A stretch of DNA of 64,000 nucleotides. Origin: Candidatus Sulfopaludibacter sp. SbA3 (lineage in GTDB: Bacteria; Pseudomonadota; Alphaproteobacteria; Caulobacterales; Hyphomonadaceae). The translations under genes were made by a program, and so were the position numbers. The stretch lies in NCBI GenBank assembly GCA_945913285.1, contig CAMEDD010000003.1, forward strand, positions 35,600 to 99,599, written 5' to 3'. The notes beneath the pieces are model-generated. The model saw nothing but the letters and a program-made list of their open reading frames with translations, was not told the DNA's origin and did not search any database. Positions 53,530-62,791 of this stretch are shown in pieces (the first letter of the stretch is position 1; each line of letters starts with the position of its first letter).

Positions 53530-54812
53530 TCACCTGCGGATTCCGAACACCGAAGCCAGGAAGGCACCGGCGGCCATTTGTATGGCGCAGGTAACAATCG
53601 TCAGTGAGGGAACAAAAATACGCAGCATGTCTGGCTGTGCAATGTTGCCGAAATCCTTCGATGCCCAGTACCAGAGCGACCAGCCTTTGCCAGCCAGGCC
53701 CAGGACCAGAAGGGCAAGCGCAATAAGCAGCAGGCCTTCAAGGTTCAGCGATAGCAGCGTCTTCCTCATGCGGTAGGGTTGCGGCAGAAAGCCCTCGCTC
53801 GCTGCATAGGCGCGCGAGATCATGGAGAACAGGACCAGCTGGACCCCTATGATCAGCATGAAGCAGGATGCAATCAGGGTATGATAATCGAAGCTCACAT
53901 CCGGGGTGATCTGGACAGGCCCGAATAGCGTCAACATACCCAGCAGCAGGCTGAGACCGATCAGTACGAGGCCGGGAATGGCAAACAGCCATTTCGGGCT
54001 GTGCAGCAGCAGGAAGCGCAGGTGGCGCCAGCCATCGCGCCAGGTCTTGAGGTGCGGCGCGCGGCTGCGGCCATCGGGCGACAGCGTAGTGGGCACTTCG
54101 ACAATCCTGAGTTTGGCGAGTGACGATTTTACGACCATTTCGCTGGCATATTCCATGCCCGTGGATTTCAGGCCGAGCCCCAGGATCGACTCGCGGTTAT
54201 AGCCGCGCAGCCCGCAATGGAAGTCTCCGATCGGGATCTGGAAGACTGCCGTCCGAGCCAGGACAATACAGGATTACCAAGATAACGGTGAAGGAAGGGC
54301 ATGGCGCCCGGCGCGATGCCGCCCTTGAACCGGTTGCCCATCACAAGCTCGCCGCCGCCGCGCAGCGCTTCGATAAAGGCATCCAGATCGGAGAAGTTAT
54401 AGGAGTCGTCGGCGTCGCCCATGATGATGAACCGGCCGCGCGCGGACTTGCAGCCGCCGATCAGCGCCGCGCCATAGCCGCGCACCGGAACATCCACAAC
54501 ACGCGCCCCGGCGGCGCGGGCGATATCCTGAGATCCGTCAGTGCTTCCGTTGTCAGCCACGACGACCTCGCCAGACAAGCCGGACCGTTTGAGATAGTCC
54601 AGCGCCTTCTCAATACAGACCTGCAGCGTCTCAGCCTCGTTGAGACAGGGCATCAAAATGGTTAGTTCCAACCCGGCGATTTCTACCGCTGGGCTTGCGG
54701 CATCCTGCGCCTGCCGCGTACCAGCAAGAACTGACCATGCAAGCTGTGCCATATCTGAACCTATCCGCGGCCCGCCCAACTCTGCCTGGACAGATAGCAA
54801 GTTCGTTGCCAA
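53530..54812 (-). pseudogene. Frameshifted GT2 (dolichol-phosphate mannosyltransferase-like) gene
   Basis: The 5' part (to about 54245) encodes a GT2 domain: LTILMPCLNEAETLQVCI, VVADNGSTDGSQDIAR, GDADDSYNFSDLD and NRFKGGIAPGAMP. After NPVLSWLGR the frame shifts. The neighbouring frame continues with IPIGDFHCGLRGYNRESI, the normal next block, and runs on as 53530-54156 with two to four spans. One missing base (or two extra) near 54241-54256 would restore one 427-residue product. A sequencing error is possible. The complete gene would supply the donor partner of GtrA and the polytopic protein. Confidence 0.8.
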
Positions 54813-54959
54813 CCCTAGATATGCCCAAAAGTTGGTGATGCCCCTCGTCAGCCGGCAGTTGGAACTTGCTTAATCCCGTCCTTGATAAACATCTCGAGAC
54901 TGGCCTCTGGCAGACGGGTTGGCCTGGAGATTTTGCGCCACTTCTTCCTGAACTTTGGG

Positions 54960-55365
54960 CATATCTCAGGTAGTCTTGCTTACCGCTGTGCTGCGTCTGC
55001 TGTTGGAGAGATTGGTAAACACCCACAGCCGCAGGAAGGGCGATGACCAAGCGGGCACCTGTCTCGGTGTCGTGAGGCACCTTGATGCGCAGCGTCGTCG
55101 CGCCAGTATCCCGGATATGCCGGACCATTATGTGCCTGTATCGAAGCTTGTGGACCTCCCCCGGCCGCATGCCAGGGCACACGATCCATAGCACATAGTG
55201 GCGCAGCAGTTGGCGCTGGTATCGGTGGCTTGCGTTGATGGGCTCTGCGTCGCTAAACTTTTTTAGTTTCAGCCTACGTTTTGGGCCAGAGTGCGTTGTT
55301 TTTTCCGTGTACGGACTTTTAATAAACCCTCGATGCAATGAAAGCACAGGAGAAAATCCTGCCAT
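54960..55365 (-). pseudogene. Remnant of a tyrosine recombinase/phage integrase
   Basis: An open frame (residues 30-120 of a 245-codon run) reads HRYQRQLLRHYVLW, then PGMRPGEVHKLR with the first catalytic Arg of tyrosine recombinases (codon about 55167), then a beta-hairpin strand ETGARLVIALP. The active-site Lys position is Glu, and the second Arg, His and Tyr blocks are absent. No ATG with ribosome site lies close. This is the middle of an integrase catalytic domain, now decayed. It marks the edge of the accessory island starting after phaC. No att repeat was identified. Confidence 0.75.
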
Positions 55366-55477
55366 TTTTTCAAGTTTATAGTAGTTTTCAGCGCGATCAA
55401 AAAATCAGGCGCCTGGATAACAGGCGACATGCAGGGCTGTCCCCGCATGCGATGGCGATACGGCGCCGTGCGCCGCC

Positions 55478-56413
55478 CTACTCCAACAAACCGGCGCTTT
55501 CGTCGAGCCCCAGCGCGATATTCAGGTTCTGCACGGCCGCGCCCGAGGCGCCCTTACCGAGATTGTCCAGCCGCGCGACGAGGCGCGCCTGGTCATCATT
55601 GCCGAACACGTAGAGTTCCATCCGGTTGGTGTCGTTGCAGCCTTCGGCGCCCAGCGTCTTGAGCGCGTCACCTTCGGCGAGCCCGGTCACCTTGACGAAT
55701 GTCTCGCCCTGGTACGCCGCCTTAAGCGCCGCGTGCACGGCCGCCCGTTTCGGCTTCTTCGGCAACGCCCAGAGCGGCAGCGGCACCTCGATGATCATGC
55801 CCTGCTCAAACCGGCCGACGGACGGCAGGAACATCGGCGCATGCGCGAGGGCCGCATGCTTCTTCATCTCGGGCGTATGCTTGTGCGTCTGGCCCAGCGC
55901 GTAGATGCGGAAATTGTCCTCGGTCTCGCGCGTCTCAAACTCGGCGATCATCGGCTTTCCGCCGCCGGAATATCCGGACACGGCGTTAACGGTGACCAGC
56001 CAGTCCGGCGGCAACAATCCGGACACGATCAGCGGGCGAACCAGCGCGATGAAACCGGTGGGATAACAGCCCGGATTGGAGATCCGCGCCGAGGCGGCAA
56101 TCGCGGCGCGCTGGCCGCGGTCCATTTCCGGAAAGCCATAGACCCAGCCCGGCGACGTGCGGTGCGCGGTCGAAGCGTCGATGATCACGGTGTTGGGATT
56201 CTCCACCAGGCTTACGGCGAGCCGCGCCGCGTCATCCGGCAGGCAGAGGATCACAGCGTCTGCCTTCTTCATGATCGCCGCGCGCGCGTCCGCATCCTTG
56301 CGCTTTGCCTCATTGATAGAGAGCAGGTCGATGTCGCTGCGGGCCATGAGCCGCGACGCAATCTGCAGGCCGGTGGTTCCGGCTTCGCCATCGATGAAGA
56401 CTCTGGGTTTCAT
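55478..56413 (-). CDS. argC: N-acetyl-gamma-glutamyl-phosphate reductase (type 2)
   Basis: 311-residue NADPH enzyme of arginine biosynthesis. The NAD-binding part reads VFIDGEAGTTGLQIASRL. The catalytic Cys is residue 116 in SNPGCYPTG, and QTHKHTPEMKKH follows. The short length and GEAGTTGL start belong to the type 2 ArgC group common in proteobacteria. It is alone, 89 nt downstream of rpsI and separated from it by a terminator, so it has its own promoter. Confidence 0.95.
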   Translation of the reverse strand: MKPRVFIDGEAGTTGLQIASRLMARSDIDLLSINEAKRKDADARAAIMKKADAVILCLPDDAARLAVSLVENPNTVIIDASTAHRTSPGWVYGFPEMDRGQRAAIAASARISNPGCYPTGFIALVRPLIVSGLLPPDWLVTVNAVSGYSGGGKPMIAEFETRETEDNFRIYALGQTHKHTPEMKKHAALAHAPMFLPSVGRFEQGMIIEVPLPLWALPKKPKRAAVHAALKAAYQGETFVKVTGLAEGDALKTLGAEGCNDTNRMELYVFGNDDQARLVARLDNLGKGASGAAVQNLNIALGLDESAGLLE

Positions 56414-56436
56414 GCGCCCACTCCTCTGAAGTCAGG

Positions 56437-56475
56437 GCAAAAGCAAAAACGGGCGCTTCGTCTCCGAAGCGCCCG
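56437..56475 (-). terminator. Intrinsic terminator of rplM-rpsI
   Basis: On the minus strand a perfect 11-bp stem (CGGGCGCTTCG with its complement, 4-nt loop) is followed by GTTTTTGCTTTTGCC. It begins about 28 nt after the rpsI stop and precedes the argC start. Classic rho-independent form. Confidence 0.88.
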
Positions 56476-56502
56476 CTTGAACACGGCAAATCCGTAAACG
56501 GA

Positions 56503-56985
56503 TCAGCGCTTCGAGAACTGGAAGCTGCGGCGTGCTTTCGCTTTGCCGTACTTCTTGCGCTCAACCACGCGCGGGTCGCGTGTCATGAAGCCAAACGGCT
56601 TCAGCACCGGACGCAGGCCCGGCTCATACGCGACGAGGGCGCGCGAGATGCCGTGACGAACCGCGCCGGCCTGGCCCATCAGGCCAGATCCCTTGACCGT
56701 GCAGATCACGTCGAATTCCGACGCGCGTCCGGATTCGATCAGCGGCTGGGCGATCACCATGCGCAGCACGGGGCGCGCGAAGTAGGTTTCCTGATCCCGG
56801 CCATTGATCGTGATCTTGCCGGTACCGCGTTTGATCCAGACGCGGGCAACCGCTTCCTTGCGGCGGCCGGTGCCGTAGGAACGGCCTTGCGCATCAATCT
56901 TCGGCTCGACCTTCAGGGCAACTTTTGCTGCCGGTGCGCCGGTCATGGCGCCAAGGTCTTTCAGGGAAGCGGAGGTATCGGTCAT
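56503..56985 (-). CDS. rpsI: 30S ribosomal protein S9
   Basis: 160 residues: a 35-residue N-terminal extension common in alphaproteobacteria, then the S9 core [24 protein letters not shown] start, [18 protein letters not shown] and [19 protein letters not shown], ending SKR, which reaches the P-site tRNA. ATG at 56985 lies 5 nt after the rplM stop, the invariable order. Ends before the terminator at 56437-56475. Confidence 0.98.
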   Translation of the reverse strand: MTDTSASLKDLGAMTGAPAAKVALKVEPKIDAQGRSYGTGRRKEAVARVWIKRGTGKITINGRDQETYFARPVLRMVIAQPLIESGRASEFDVICTVKGSGLMGQAGAVRHGISRALVAYEPGLRPVLKPFGFMTRDPRVVERKKYGKAKARRSFQFSKR

Positions 56986-56990
56986 GAGGA

Positions 56991-57455
56991 TCAGGCCGTT
57001 TTCGAGTTCTTGCGGTTCATCGACTTGAAGTCGACGAGCTCGGGTTGTTGGGCAACGTGCGGATGCTCGGCGCCGGCATAGATGCGCAGCTTGCCGAATT
57101 GCTGGCGCGACAGCGCGCTCTCGCGCGGCATCATGCGCTTTACAGCCATCTCGAGGGCGCGCTCCGGGAAGCGGCCGCTCAGGATTTTGCCCGCCGTCGT
57201 GGACTTGATGCCGCCGGCATAGCCCGTGTGACGATAGTAAATCTTGTCGGTCAGCTTGTTGCCGGTGAACACGGCTTTTTCCGCGTTGATGACGACGATA
57301 TGGTCGCCGGTATCAACGTGCGGGGTGAAATCCGGGCGGTGCTTGCCGCGAAGACGTTTGGCCACGTAGGAAGCAAGGCGTCCGACGACGACGTCCGTCG
57401 CGTCGATCACGACCCACTTGGTCTCTACGCCCACAGGTGCGTTATAGGTTTTCAT
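56991..57455 (-). CDS. rplM: 50S ribosomal protein L13
   Basis: 154 residues. [20 protein letters not shown] starts the core, then [33 protein letters not shown] and [23 protein letters not shown] sequence near the end. First gene of the rplM-rpsI operon, with a TTGACA promoter upstream at 57513-57540. Confidence 0.98.
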   Translation of the reverse strand: MKTYNAPVGVETKWVVIDATDVVVGRLASYVAKRLRGKHRPDFTPHVDTGDHIVVINAEKAVFTGNKLTDKIYYRHTGYAGGIKSTTAGKILSGRFPERALEMAVKRMMPRESALSRQQFGKLRIYAGAEHPHVAQQPELVDFKSMNRKNSKTA

Positions 57456-57512
57456 TGCTCTGCTCAGAGCCTCTCGATTTCGAAGTTCCAGGAGTTTCGA
57501 TTAAGGGGTGGC

Positions 57513-57540
57513 GTTTAAGCGCCGCGTTTCCCTTTGTCAA
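57513..57540 (-). promoter_or_regulatory. Sigma-70 promoter of rplM-rpsI
   Basis: Minus strand: perfect -35 TTGACA (57535-57540), 16-nt spacer, TTAAAC (57513-57518), about 58 nt upstream of the rplM start. A strong promoter is expected for ribosomal protein genes. Confidence 0.6.
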
Positions 57541-57605
57541 CGCGGCTGGCGGGGTCATCCTGCATTTATGGATAATGCCCGCAAACACGAGCCAATCCGC
57601 TGCAA

Positions 57606-58646
57606 TCAGGCCGGTTGCGAGCCCCGCGCCGAGGCCCGCCAGGCGAGGTAAACCGCCGCCAGCGTCACGGTGACCCCCAGCCCCTGATGCGCCAGGGCCA
57701 GCGGCAGCGGCGCGGCGTTCAGCAGCGTCAGGATGCCCCACACCGCCTGCAGCGACACGAGCCCCGCAAGAACCGCCGCCGGCCGCGCCAGAGCGCTGCC
57801 TCGCAGCTGCCAGGCGGCCACAAGACTGAGGACCCAGAGCACATAGGCGAGGAAACGGTGGTTGAACTGCGTCGCCGCGCGCCCCTCAAACAGGCTGCGC
57901 ACGCCCAGATCGGACTGAATATAGTGACTGGGCACCAGTTCCCCGGCCATCAGCGGCCAGTCGGTATAGGTGCGGCCTGCGTCCAGCCCCGCCACCAGCG
58001 CCCCGGCGGCCATCTGCACGAACACCAGCCCCAGCAGCCCGAAGGCCCATGGCCGGGCCCGGTTCGGCGCCGCCGCACGCCCGGGCGCCCCAAGCGACAG
58101 CCAGAGCCAGGTAATCACACATAGGATTAGCAGCGCCAGGCTGAAATGCGTCATCAGCCGGTAAGGCGCGACCGAAACCCGGTCCGTATCGCCCATCCCG
58201 CTCGCCACCATCCACCAGCCGATCGCCCCCTGCAGCCCGCCGAGAGCCACAAGGCCGGTCAGTTTCCAGGCCAGCCCGCCGCCCAGCCAGCGCCGGGCCG
58301 CAAAGAAAGCGAGCCCCAGAACCGCCACCAGCCCGATCACCCGGCCGAGCTGCCGGTGACCCCACTCCCACCAGTAGATGAACTGGAACTCCGACATCTC
58401 CATGTCCTTGTTCATCCGCTTGTACTGGGTGGTCTCGCGGTACTTGTCGAATTCGGCCAGCCAAGCTGCGTCGTTCAGCGGCGGAAGGGCGCCTTTCACA
58501 GGCTGCCACTCGGTGATCGACAGGCCGGAATCGGTCAGCCGGGTTGCGCCGCCCACGAGGACGGTCGCATAGACCATGAGCCCCAGCAGGATCAGCCAGG
58601 CGCGGATCCAGCGTGCGGCAACGGGGGAAATTGCGTTTGCGGGCAT
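57606..58646 (-). CDS. ctaA: Heme A synthase
   Basis: 346-residue inner-membrane enzyme oxidising the heme O methyl group to heme A for cytochrome oxidase. About eight spans. Type-2 CtaA/COX15 motifs: VGGATRLTDSGLSITEWQP, a heme-ligand histidine in WEWGHRQLGRVIGL, LVAGLDAGRTYTDWPLM, a histidine pair in TQFNHRFLAYVLW and the final ALAHQGLGVTVTLAAVYLA. I start at the ATG at 58646 (MPANAISPVAAR). Its promoter faces the DUF2842 gene. No cox genes are adjacent. Confidence 0.95.
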   Translation of the reverse strand: MPANAISPVAARWIRAWLILLGLMVYATVLVGGATRLTDSGLSITEWQPVKGALPPLNDAAWLAEFDKYRETTQYKRMNKDMEMSEFQFIYWWEWGHRQLGRVIGLVAVLGLAFFAARRWLGGGLAWKLTGLVALGGLQGAIGWWMVASGMGDTDRVSVAPYRLMTHFSLALLILCVITWLWLSLGAPGRAAAPNRARPWAFGLLGLVFVQMAAGALVAGLDAGRTYTDWPLMAGELVPSHYIQSDLGVRSLFEGRAATQFNHRFLAYVLWVLSLVAAWQLRGSALARPAAVLAGLVSLQAVWGILTLLNAAPLPLALAHQGLGVTVTLAAVYLAWRASARGSQPA

Positions 58647-58724
58647 GGGCCCTAAATCACCTGGGCGGGCGCGCAATCAAGAGGCGCCATCGTCGCACAG
58701 CCTGACAGACCGGACGGAAATGCC

Positions 58725-58928
58725 ATGCGCAAACTGATCGCCATTGCCGTGTTGCTTACTTTCATGCTCCTCTGGATCTGGGGCGCCGCCACTGCCGGGA
58801 CCCGTCTCGCGGGCGCCTCCCCCTGGCTGCAGCTCGTCTTCTATATCCTGGTTGGCTTCGGCTGGATTCTGCCCCTCCGCCCCCTCCTTAAATGGATGAA
58901 CGCCAACGAAGTCCCGGACGAGGACTAG
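58725..58928 (+). CDS. DUF2842 small membrane protein
   Basis: 67 residues with two spans (LIAIAVLLTFMLLWIWGAA and LQLVFYILVGFGWILPL), then the conserved RPLLKWMNA. This matches the alphaproteobacterial DUF2842 family, which often lies next to cytochrome-oxidase assembly genes such as ctaA; function unknown. Starts 78 nt from the ctaA start, divergent. Confidence 0.85.
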   Translation: MRKLIAIAVLLTFMLLWIWGAATAGTRLAGASPWLQLVFYILVGFGWILPLRPLLKWMNANEVPDED

Positions 58929-59276
58929 GACGCCGCGCTCGTACCTTCCTTCCGCCATCCCCTCGCCAAGCAACTCAAGGCGCTGAAAGAAAATGGGTCA
59001 AACTTGCGCGCCCCCCCTGAACCTGTGCGAAACTGCATCGCATGGACCCGAGCCTTCCGCCCCTTGCGCCCGGGCCTGCGACACGTCCTGAAGCCTGCGT
59101 GACGGTAACCTGAAATCACGGGCCCCGCCCCAGCCCTCCCCGCACGCAGGGAGGCAACAGGATGCGTGCCGTGTTCAGTAAGTGCGCCCCAAAAGGTGAC
59201 ATGTCCCTTTCCCGAACGAAGCCTGGGGAGGGTTAAGGCCGGGCTCTTTGCGCCTTAGACCTGTTCAAAAATGAGA
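58929..59276. other. Intergenic region with no supported gene
   Basis: 348 nt. It contains a cctccccgca-gcagggagg hairpin-like element near 59136-59155, related in part to the palindrome after icd. No reading frame with domain or ribosome site was found, nor a clear promoter. It probably holds the 3' end of the PSD-like gene transcript. Confidence 0.4.
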
Positions 59277-60206
59277 TCAATCACTCTCGCCATGCTTGCG
59301 CGCCGCTTCGCGCAGGCGTGCGAAAATCGCAGCCGGGTCTTCCGGTACTTCCACTTCATCCGGCTCCGGATAATCGTCGAATAAGTCTTCTTCCTCAGCC
59401 ACCGGTTCGGGTTCGGCGGGCGCAGCAGCTCCGGGCGCGGGAGGCGCGGGCGCCACCGGAGCCGGTTCGCGCTTCGGCTCGGGCATCGCGGCCTCCACGG
59501 CCTCGAGCGCCGTCTCGTCCCCGAACTCCGCGCGCAGCCGTCCGATCACGGTCTCACCACCGACGAGCGACTGCCCCGGCCAGACGAGCACGTTCAGGCG
59601 GATCGGCAGGTAAAGGTCACACCAGCCGCCCATCCGGCGCGTACCGAACGCGCGGCCAAGGCGCACCACGTCGCCAGTCTCGATATCGAGGTCAATGCGC
59701 GGGCCGAGCCCGCCGCTGGCAAGGGCGATACCCGCCTGTTCGCCCGCGCTCTCAAAGGTCACGTAAGCGCGCGTCAGCCCTTCATCATCCGGGCGCATCG
59801 CCATCGGCACGGAAGGCTCGCCCTGCGCCAGGCTGATGAGGTCCACGCCGCCGGCAATCGGGGTGTAGAGCTTGTTGGTGGAAAAGGGAGACGAGGCGAT
59901 CCGCACACGAATGAGCGACTCCGGCGAAAGCCGCAGCGCGGTCGGCGCCTCGGTCACCTCGATCGACACCACGATGCCGTCACACGGCGAAACCACCCCG
60001 TCCGCCAAATCCGGCGGCGAGCGGCGCGCCCAGTGACCCGCCGCCAGTGCGGCCGCCATTGCGGCAAAGCCGATCCAGAACAGCGGCCCCCAGATCGAGC
60101 CGAGCAAAAGGGCCGCCAGGAAAGCCGCCAAGGCAGCTGCCACGCCTTCCCAGTCGAGCGCGATCGTCATCCACGGCATCGAGCGGCGATTGATTTCGTC
60201 AGCCAT
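59277..60206 (-). CDS. Phosphatidylserine decarboxylase-like protein lacking catalytic residues
   Basis: 309 residues from the ATG at 60206 (AAGGGG upstream). Two hydrophobic stretches (about 16-58) precede a domain aligning block by block with short PSD proenzymes: VVSPCDGIVVSIEV, SIRVRIASSPFSTNKLYTPI-like, IDLDIETGDVVRLGRAFG and RMGGWCDLYLPIRLN, ending GGETVIGRL. The Asp of the Asp-His-Ser triad is kept. The His block reads FSTNKLYTP instead of FDVHVNRAP, and the self-cleaving Ser of MGS is Gly. No pyruvoyl group can form. A proline/acid-rich tail of about 80 residues follows. It lies 29 nt after the ABC exporter stop. Confidence 0.8.
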   Translation of the reverse strand: MADEINRRSMPWMTIALDWEGVAAALAAFLAALLLGSIWGPLFWIGFAAMAAALAAGHWARRSPPDLADGVVSPCDGIVVSIEVTEAPTALRLSPESLIRVRIASSPFSTNKLYTPIAGGVDLISLAQGEPSVPMAMRPDDEGLTRAYVTFESAGEQAGIALASGGLGPRIDLDIETGDVVRLGRAFGTRRMGGWCDLYLPIRLNVLVWPGQSLVGGETVIGRLRAEFGDETALEAVEAAMPEPKREPAPVAPAPPAPGAAAPAEPEPVAEEEDLFDDYPEPDEVEVPEDPAAIFARLREAARKHGESD

Positions 60207-60235
60207 GTTCGCGCGCCCCTTCCCTGCACGAGTCG

Positions 60236-62080
60236 TCAGACAGCAGCCAGTGCAGCGTCCGTGCTGCGCGCCTGTCTTTGCCACATATCAGCATATTTGC
60301 CGCCTTTTGAAAGCAAGGCAGCGTGGTTCCCACGTTCAATGACCCGCCCGGCCTCCAGAACGATGATCTCGTCCGCGTCGATCACGGTGGACAAACGGTG
60401 CGCGACCATAAGGGTCGTGCGCCCTGCCGAGGCCTGTTCCAGCGCGTCCTGAACCGCTGCCTCGGTCGCGCTGTCGAGGGCGCTCGTCGCCTCGTCCAGC
60501 ACCAGGATGGCGGGATCGGCCAGCACCACGCGGGCAATGCCGACGCGCTGCTTTTCACCGCCGGAAAGCTTCAGCCCCCGTTCGCCAACCCGCGTGTTCC
60601 ACCCGTCCGGCTGGCTCTCGATAAAGTCGAGCAGCTGAGCCCGGCGCGCCGCATCGCGGATCTCTTCCTCGGCCGCGTTCGGCCTTGCATAGGCAATGTT
60701 CGCCCGGATCGTGTCGTTGAACAGCACCACATCCTGCGGCACGAGGCCGAGCGCCGCGCGCAGGGAATCCTGCGTTAGCGCGCGGACATCCTGCCCGTCG
60801 ATCATCACCCGGCCCGCATCGGTATCGTAGAAACGGAAGAGCAGTTTCAGCAGCGTCGATTTACCGGCGCCGGAGGTGCCGACGAAGGCGATCTTGCCGC
60901 CCGGCGGCACATCGAAGGAAATGTTCTGCACACCGGCCGACCGGCCTTCATGGTTGAAGGCAACATTCTCGAACGTCACCCGGCCCTGCGGTTTCGCCAG
61001 CGTGCGGGCGAACGGTGCATCCATCACGTCGGGCACCATCGCGATCAGGCCGTGCAGCTTCTCGAGGTCCACCGCCCCCTGTTTGATCTCGCGCCAGGCC
61101 CAGCCAAGAATGTTCAGCGGCGCATAGAGCGATAGCAGCATCAGCATCACGGCGGTCAGGTCGCCGATCTGCATCTTGCCATCGATGACGTTGAGCGCCG
61201 ACAGCACCATTACCGCAAGCAGGCCTAGGTTCATGACCAGCGCCTGCACGGTGTTGAGCACATACATGCTGCGCACAGTATCGACATAGTGGACGTTATA
61301 CTCGCCCATCGCCTTGTCGAAGCGGCTCGTCTCGCGCGCCTCGGCGGCGAAGGATTTCACAGTCTCGAAATTGGTCAGGATATCCACCGAGGTCGCGCGG
61401 AAATGCGTGTCGGCCTCGTTCATCTTGCGCCGCTGGCGCACGCGCCATTCTGTGATCACCACTGTGGCGACGACATAAAGCGCGATTGTGGCCACGGCGA
61501 TCAGGGCGAGACGATAATCATAGGCAAGGCCGAGCGCAATCGACGCCAGTACAAGCCGGATGAGGGTCGGGCCAATGTTGAACGCCAGGAACCTGATCAG
61601 GTAGTCGATGGCACCCGCGCCGCGTTCGATCACGCGGTTGAGGGCGCCCGTCCGGCGGGTCTGGTGGAAGTTCAGCGACAGGCCGAGCGCATGCCCGAAC
61701 GCATCAACGCTCGCCACCCTTTGTGCATCCTGGCTAACCGGCGCGAACAGCCAATCGCGCAGTTGCGGGAGGCCGGCCGCCGCAAATCGCAGGACAAGAC
61801 CATAAGTGAGCCAAAGGGCAGCCACGCCGAACGTGCCCACGCCGCCCGCCGGGGCAACCTGGTTGATGGCGTGGCCCATGACCAGCGGCGAGATGACTTC
61901 CAGAACCGAGGCGACCAGCGTCAGGAACACCGCCATCGCCATTACAGGCCGCCAGCGCGCCAGCTCCGGCCGGCCGAGCAGTTTCAGGATCCGCAGGATC
62001 GAGGCGGAAAGGCCGCCATCCGCGCTTTCGATCTTGTCGTGGTTTTCGGGCGCGTCAGGGGCGGGGGACGGTGGTCTCAT
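60236..62080 (-). CDS. ABC exporter, Atm1/HMT1-like
   Basis: 614-residue half-transporter. The membrane domain has six spans between about 50 and 340, with the family segment TVKSFAAEARETSRFDKAMGEY before the last spans. The ATPase domain has Walker A GTSGAGKSTLL, LSGGEKQRVGIARV and Walker B ILVLDEATSALD, then an H-loop AHRLSTVIDADEI. It resembles Atm1 (glutathione/Fe-S precursor or metal export). I start at the ATG at 62080; 62197 would add non-family residues. It is the upstream neighbour of the PSD-like gene, likely one operon, and divergent from the LOG gene. Confidence 0.93.
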   Translation of the reverse strand: MRPPSPAPDAPENHDKIESADGGLSASILRILKLLGRPELARWRPVMAMAVFLTLVASVLEVISPLVMGHAINQVAPAGGVGTFGVAALWLTYGLVLRFAAAGLPQLRDWLFAPVSQDAQRVASVDAFGHALGLSLNFHQTRRTGALNRVIERGAGAIDYLIRFLAFNIGPTLIRLVLASIALGLAYDYRLALIAVATIALYVVATVVITEWRVRQRRKMNEADTHFRATSVDILTNFETVKSFAAEARETSRFDKAMGEYNVHYVDTVRSMYVLNTVQALVMNLGLLAVMVLSALNVIDGKMQIGDLTAVMLMLLSLYAPLNILGWAWREIKQGAVDLEKLHGLIAMVPDVMDAPFARTLAKPQGRVTFENVAFNHEGRSAGVQNISFDVPPGGKIAFVGTSGAGKSTLLKLLFRFYDTDAGRVMIDGQDVRALTQDSLRAALGLVPQDVVLFNDTIRANIAYARPNAAEEEIRDAARRAQLLDFIESQPDGWNTRVGERGLKLSGGEKQRVGIARVVLADPAILVLDEATSALDSATEAAVQDALEQASAGRTTLMVAHRLSTVIDADEIIVLEAGRVIERGNHAALLSKGGKYADMWQRQARSTDAALAAV

Positions 62081-62213
62081 ACCCGCCATATGGCGTGGAA
62101 CGTATGAAAACGAAACCCACCCCCATTGAGAAGATGCCAAACCGGTCTGGCCGAACCGGCCGGCGCAACCTAAACCCTCACGACAAGAGACCAGCACGAG
62201 GTTCCAACCTGGA

Positions 62214-62777
62214 ATGGCGAAACTTCAATCCGTTTGCGTTTATTGCGGCGCCTCAGACAGCGTGAATGCGATCTATATCCGGCTGGCCGAAGCGCTGGGG
62301 CGCGAACTGGCAGGCCGCGATATCCGCCTCGTCTATGGCGGCGGCGGGGTCGGTCTGATGGGCGCCTGCGCCCGGGCCGCCCATGAGCGCGGGGGTGAGG
62401 TGCTGGGCATCATGCCAAAGTTCCTGCTCGCCAAAGAACGCATCTTCACAGACGTCGAGCACCGCATCGTGGACGACATGCACACCCGCAAGATGATGAT
62501 GTTCGAAGAGGCCGATGCCTTCATCGTCCTGCCCGGCGGCATCGGCACGCTGGAGGAAGCGGTGGAGATTCTCTCCTGGGCGCGGCTCGGCCTGCACGCC
62601 AAGCCGATGGCCTTCCTGGATGAGGACGGCTTTTGGGCCCCCTTCTTTGAGCTGATGGATCACATCATCGCCGGCGGCTTCATCCCGGATCCCTTCCGCG
62701 CTGCCCTCGTCCACTGCGCGACACCGGCCGAAGCGATCACTGCGCTGGAAGACCGGCGCGTCGTGATTGATCCGTAG
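62214..62777 (+). CDS. LOG-family protein (TIGR00730, cytokinin-activating type)
   Basis: 187 residues of Rossmann fold. CVYCGASDSVNAIYIRLAEALG opens it. LVYGGGGVGLMG, the R92-K93 pair in HTRKMMMFEEADAF and PGGIGTLEE at 107-115 give the phosphoribohydrolase active site that converts nucleoside monophosphates (such as iP-ribotide) to base and ribose 5-phosphate. Cytosolic. Not truly known as a hormone pathway in bacteria. Its stop lies 15 nt before the convergent secreted protein gene. Confidence 0.94.
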   Translation: MAKLQSVCVYCGASDSVNAIYIRLAEALGRELAGRDIRLVYGGGGVGLMGACARAAHERGGEVLGIMPKFLLAKERIFTDVEHRIVDDMHTRKMMMFEEADAFIVLPGGIGTLEEAVEILSWARLGLHAKPMAFLDEDGFWAPFFELMDHIIAGGFIPDPFRAALVHCATPAEAITALEDRRVVIDP

Positions 62778-62791
62778 GCGGACGCTTCTGC

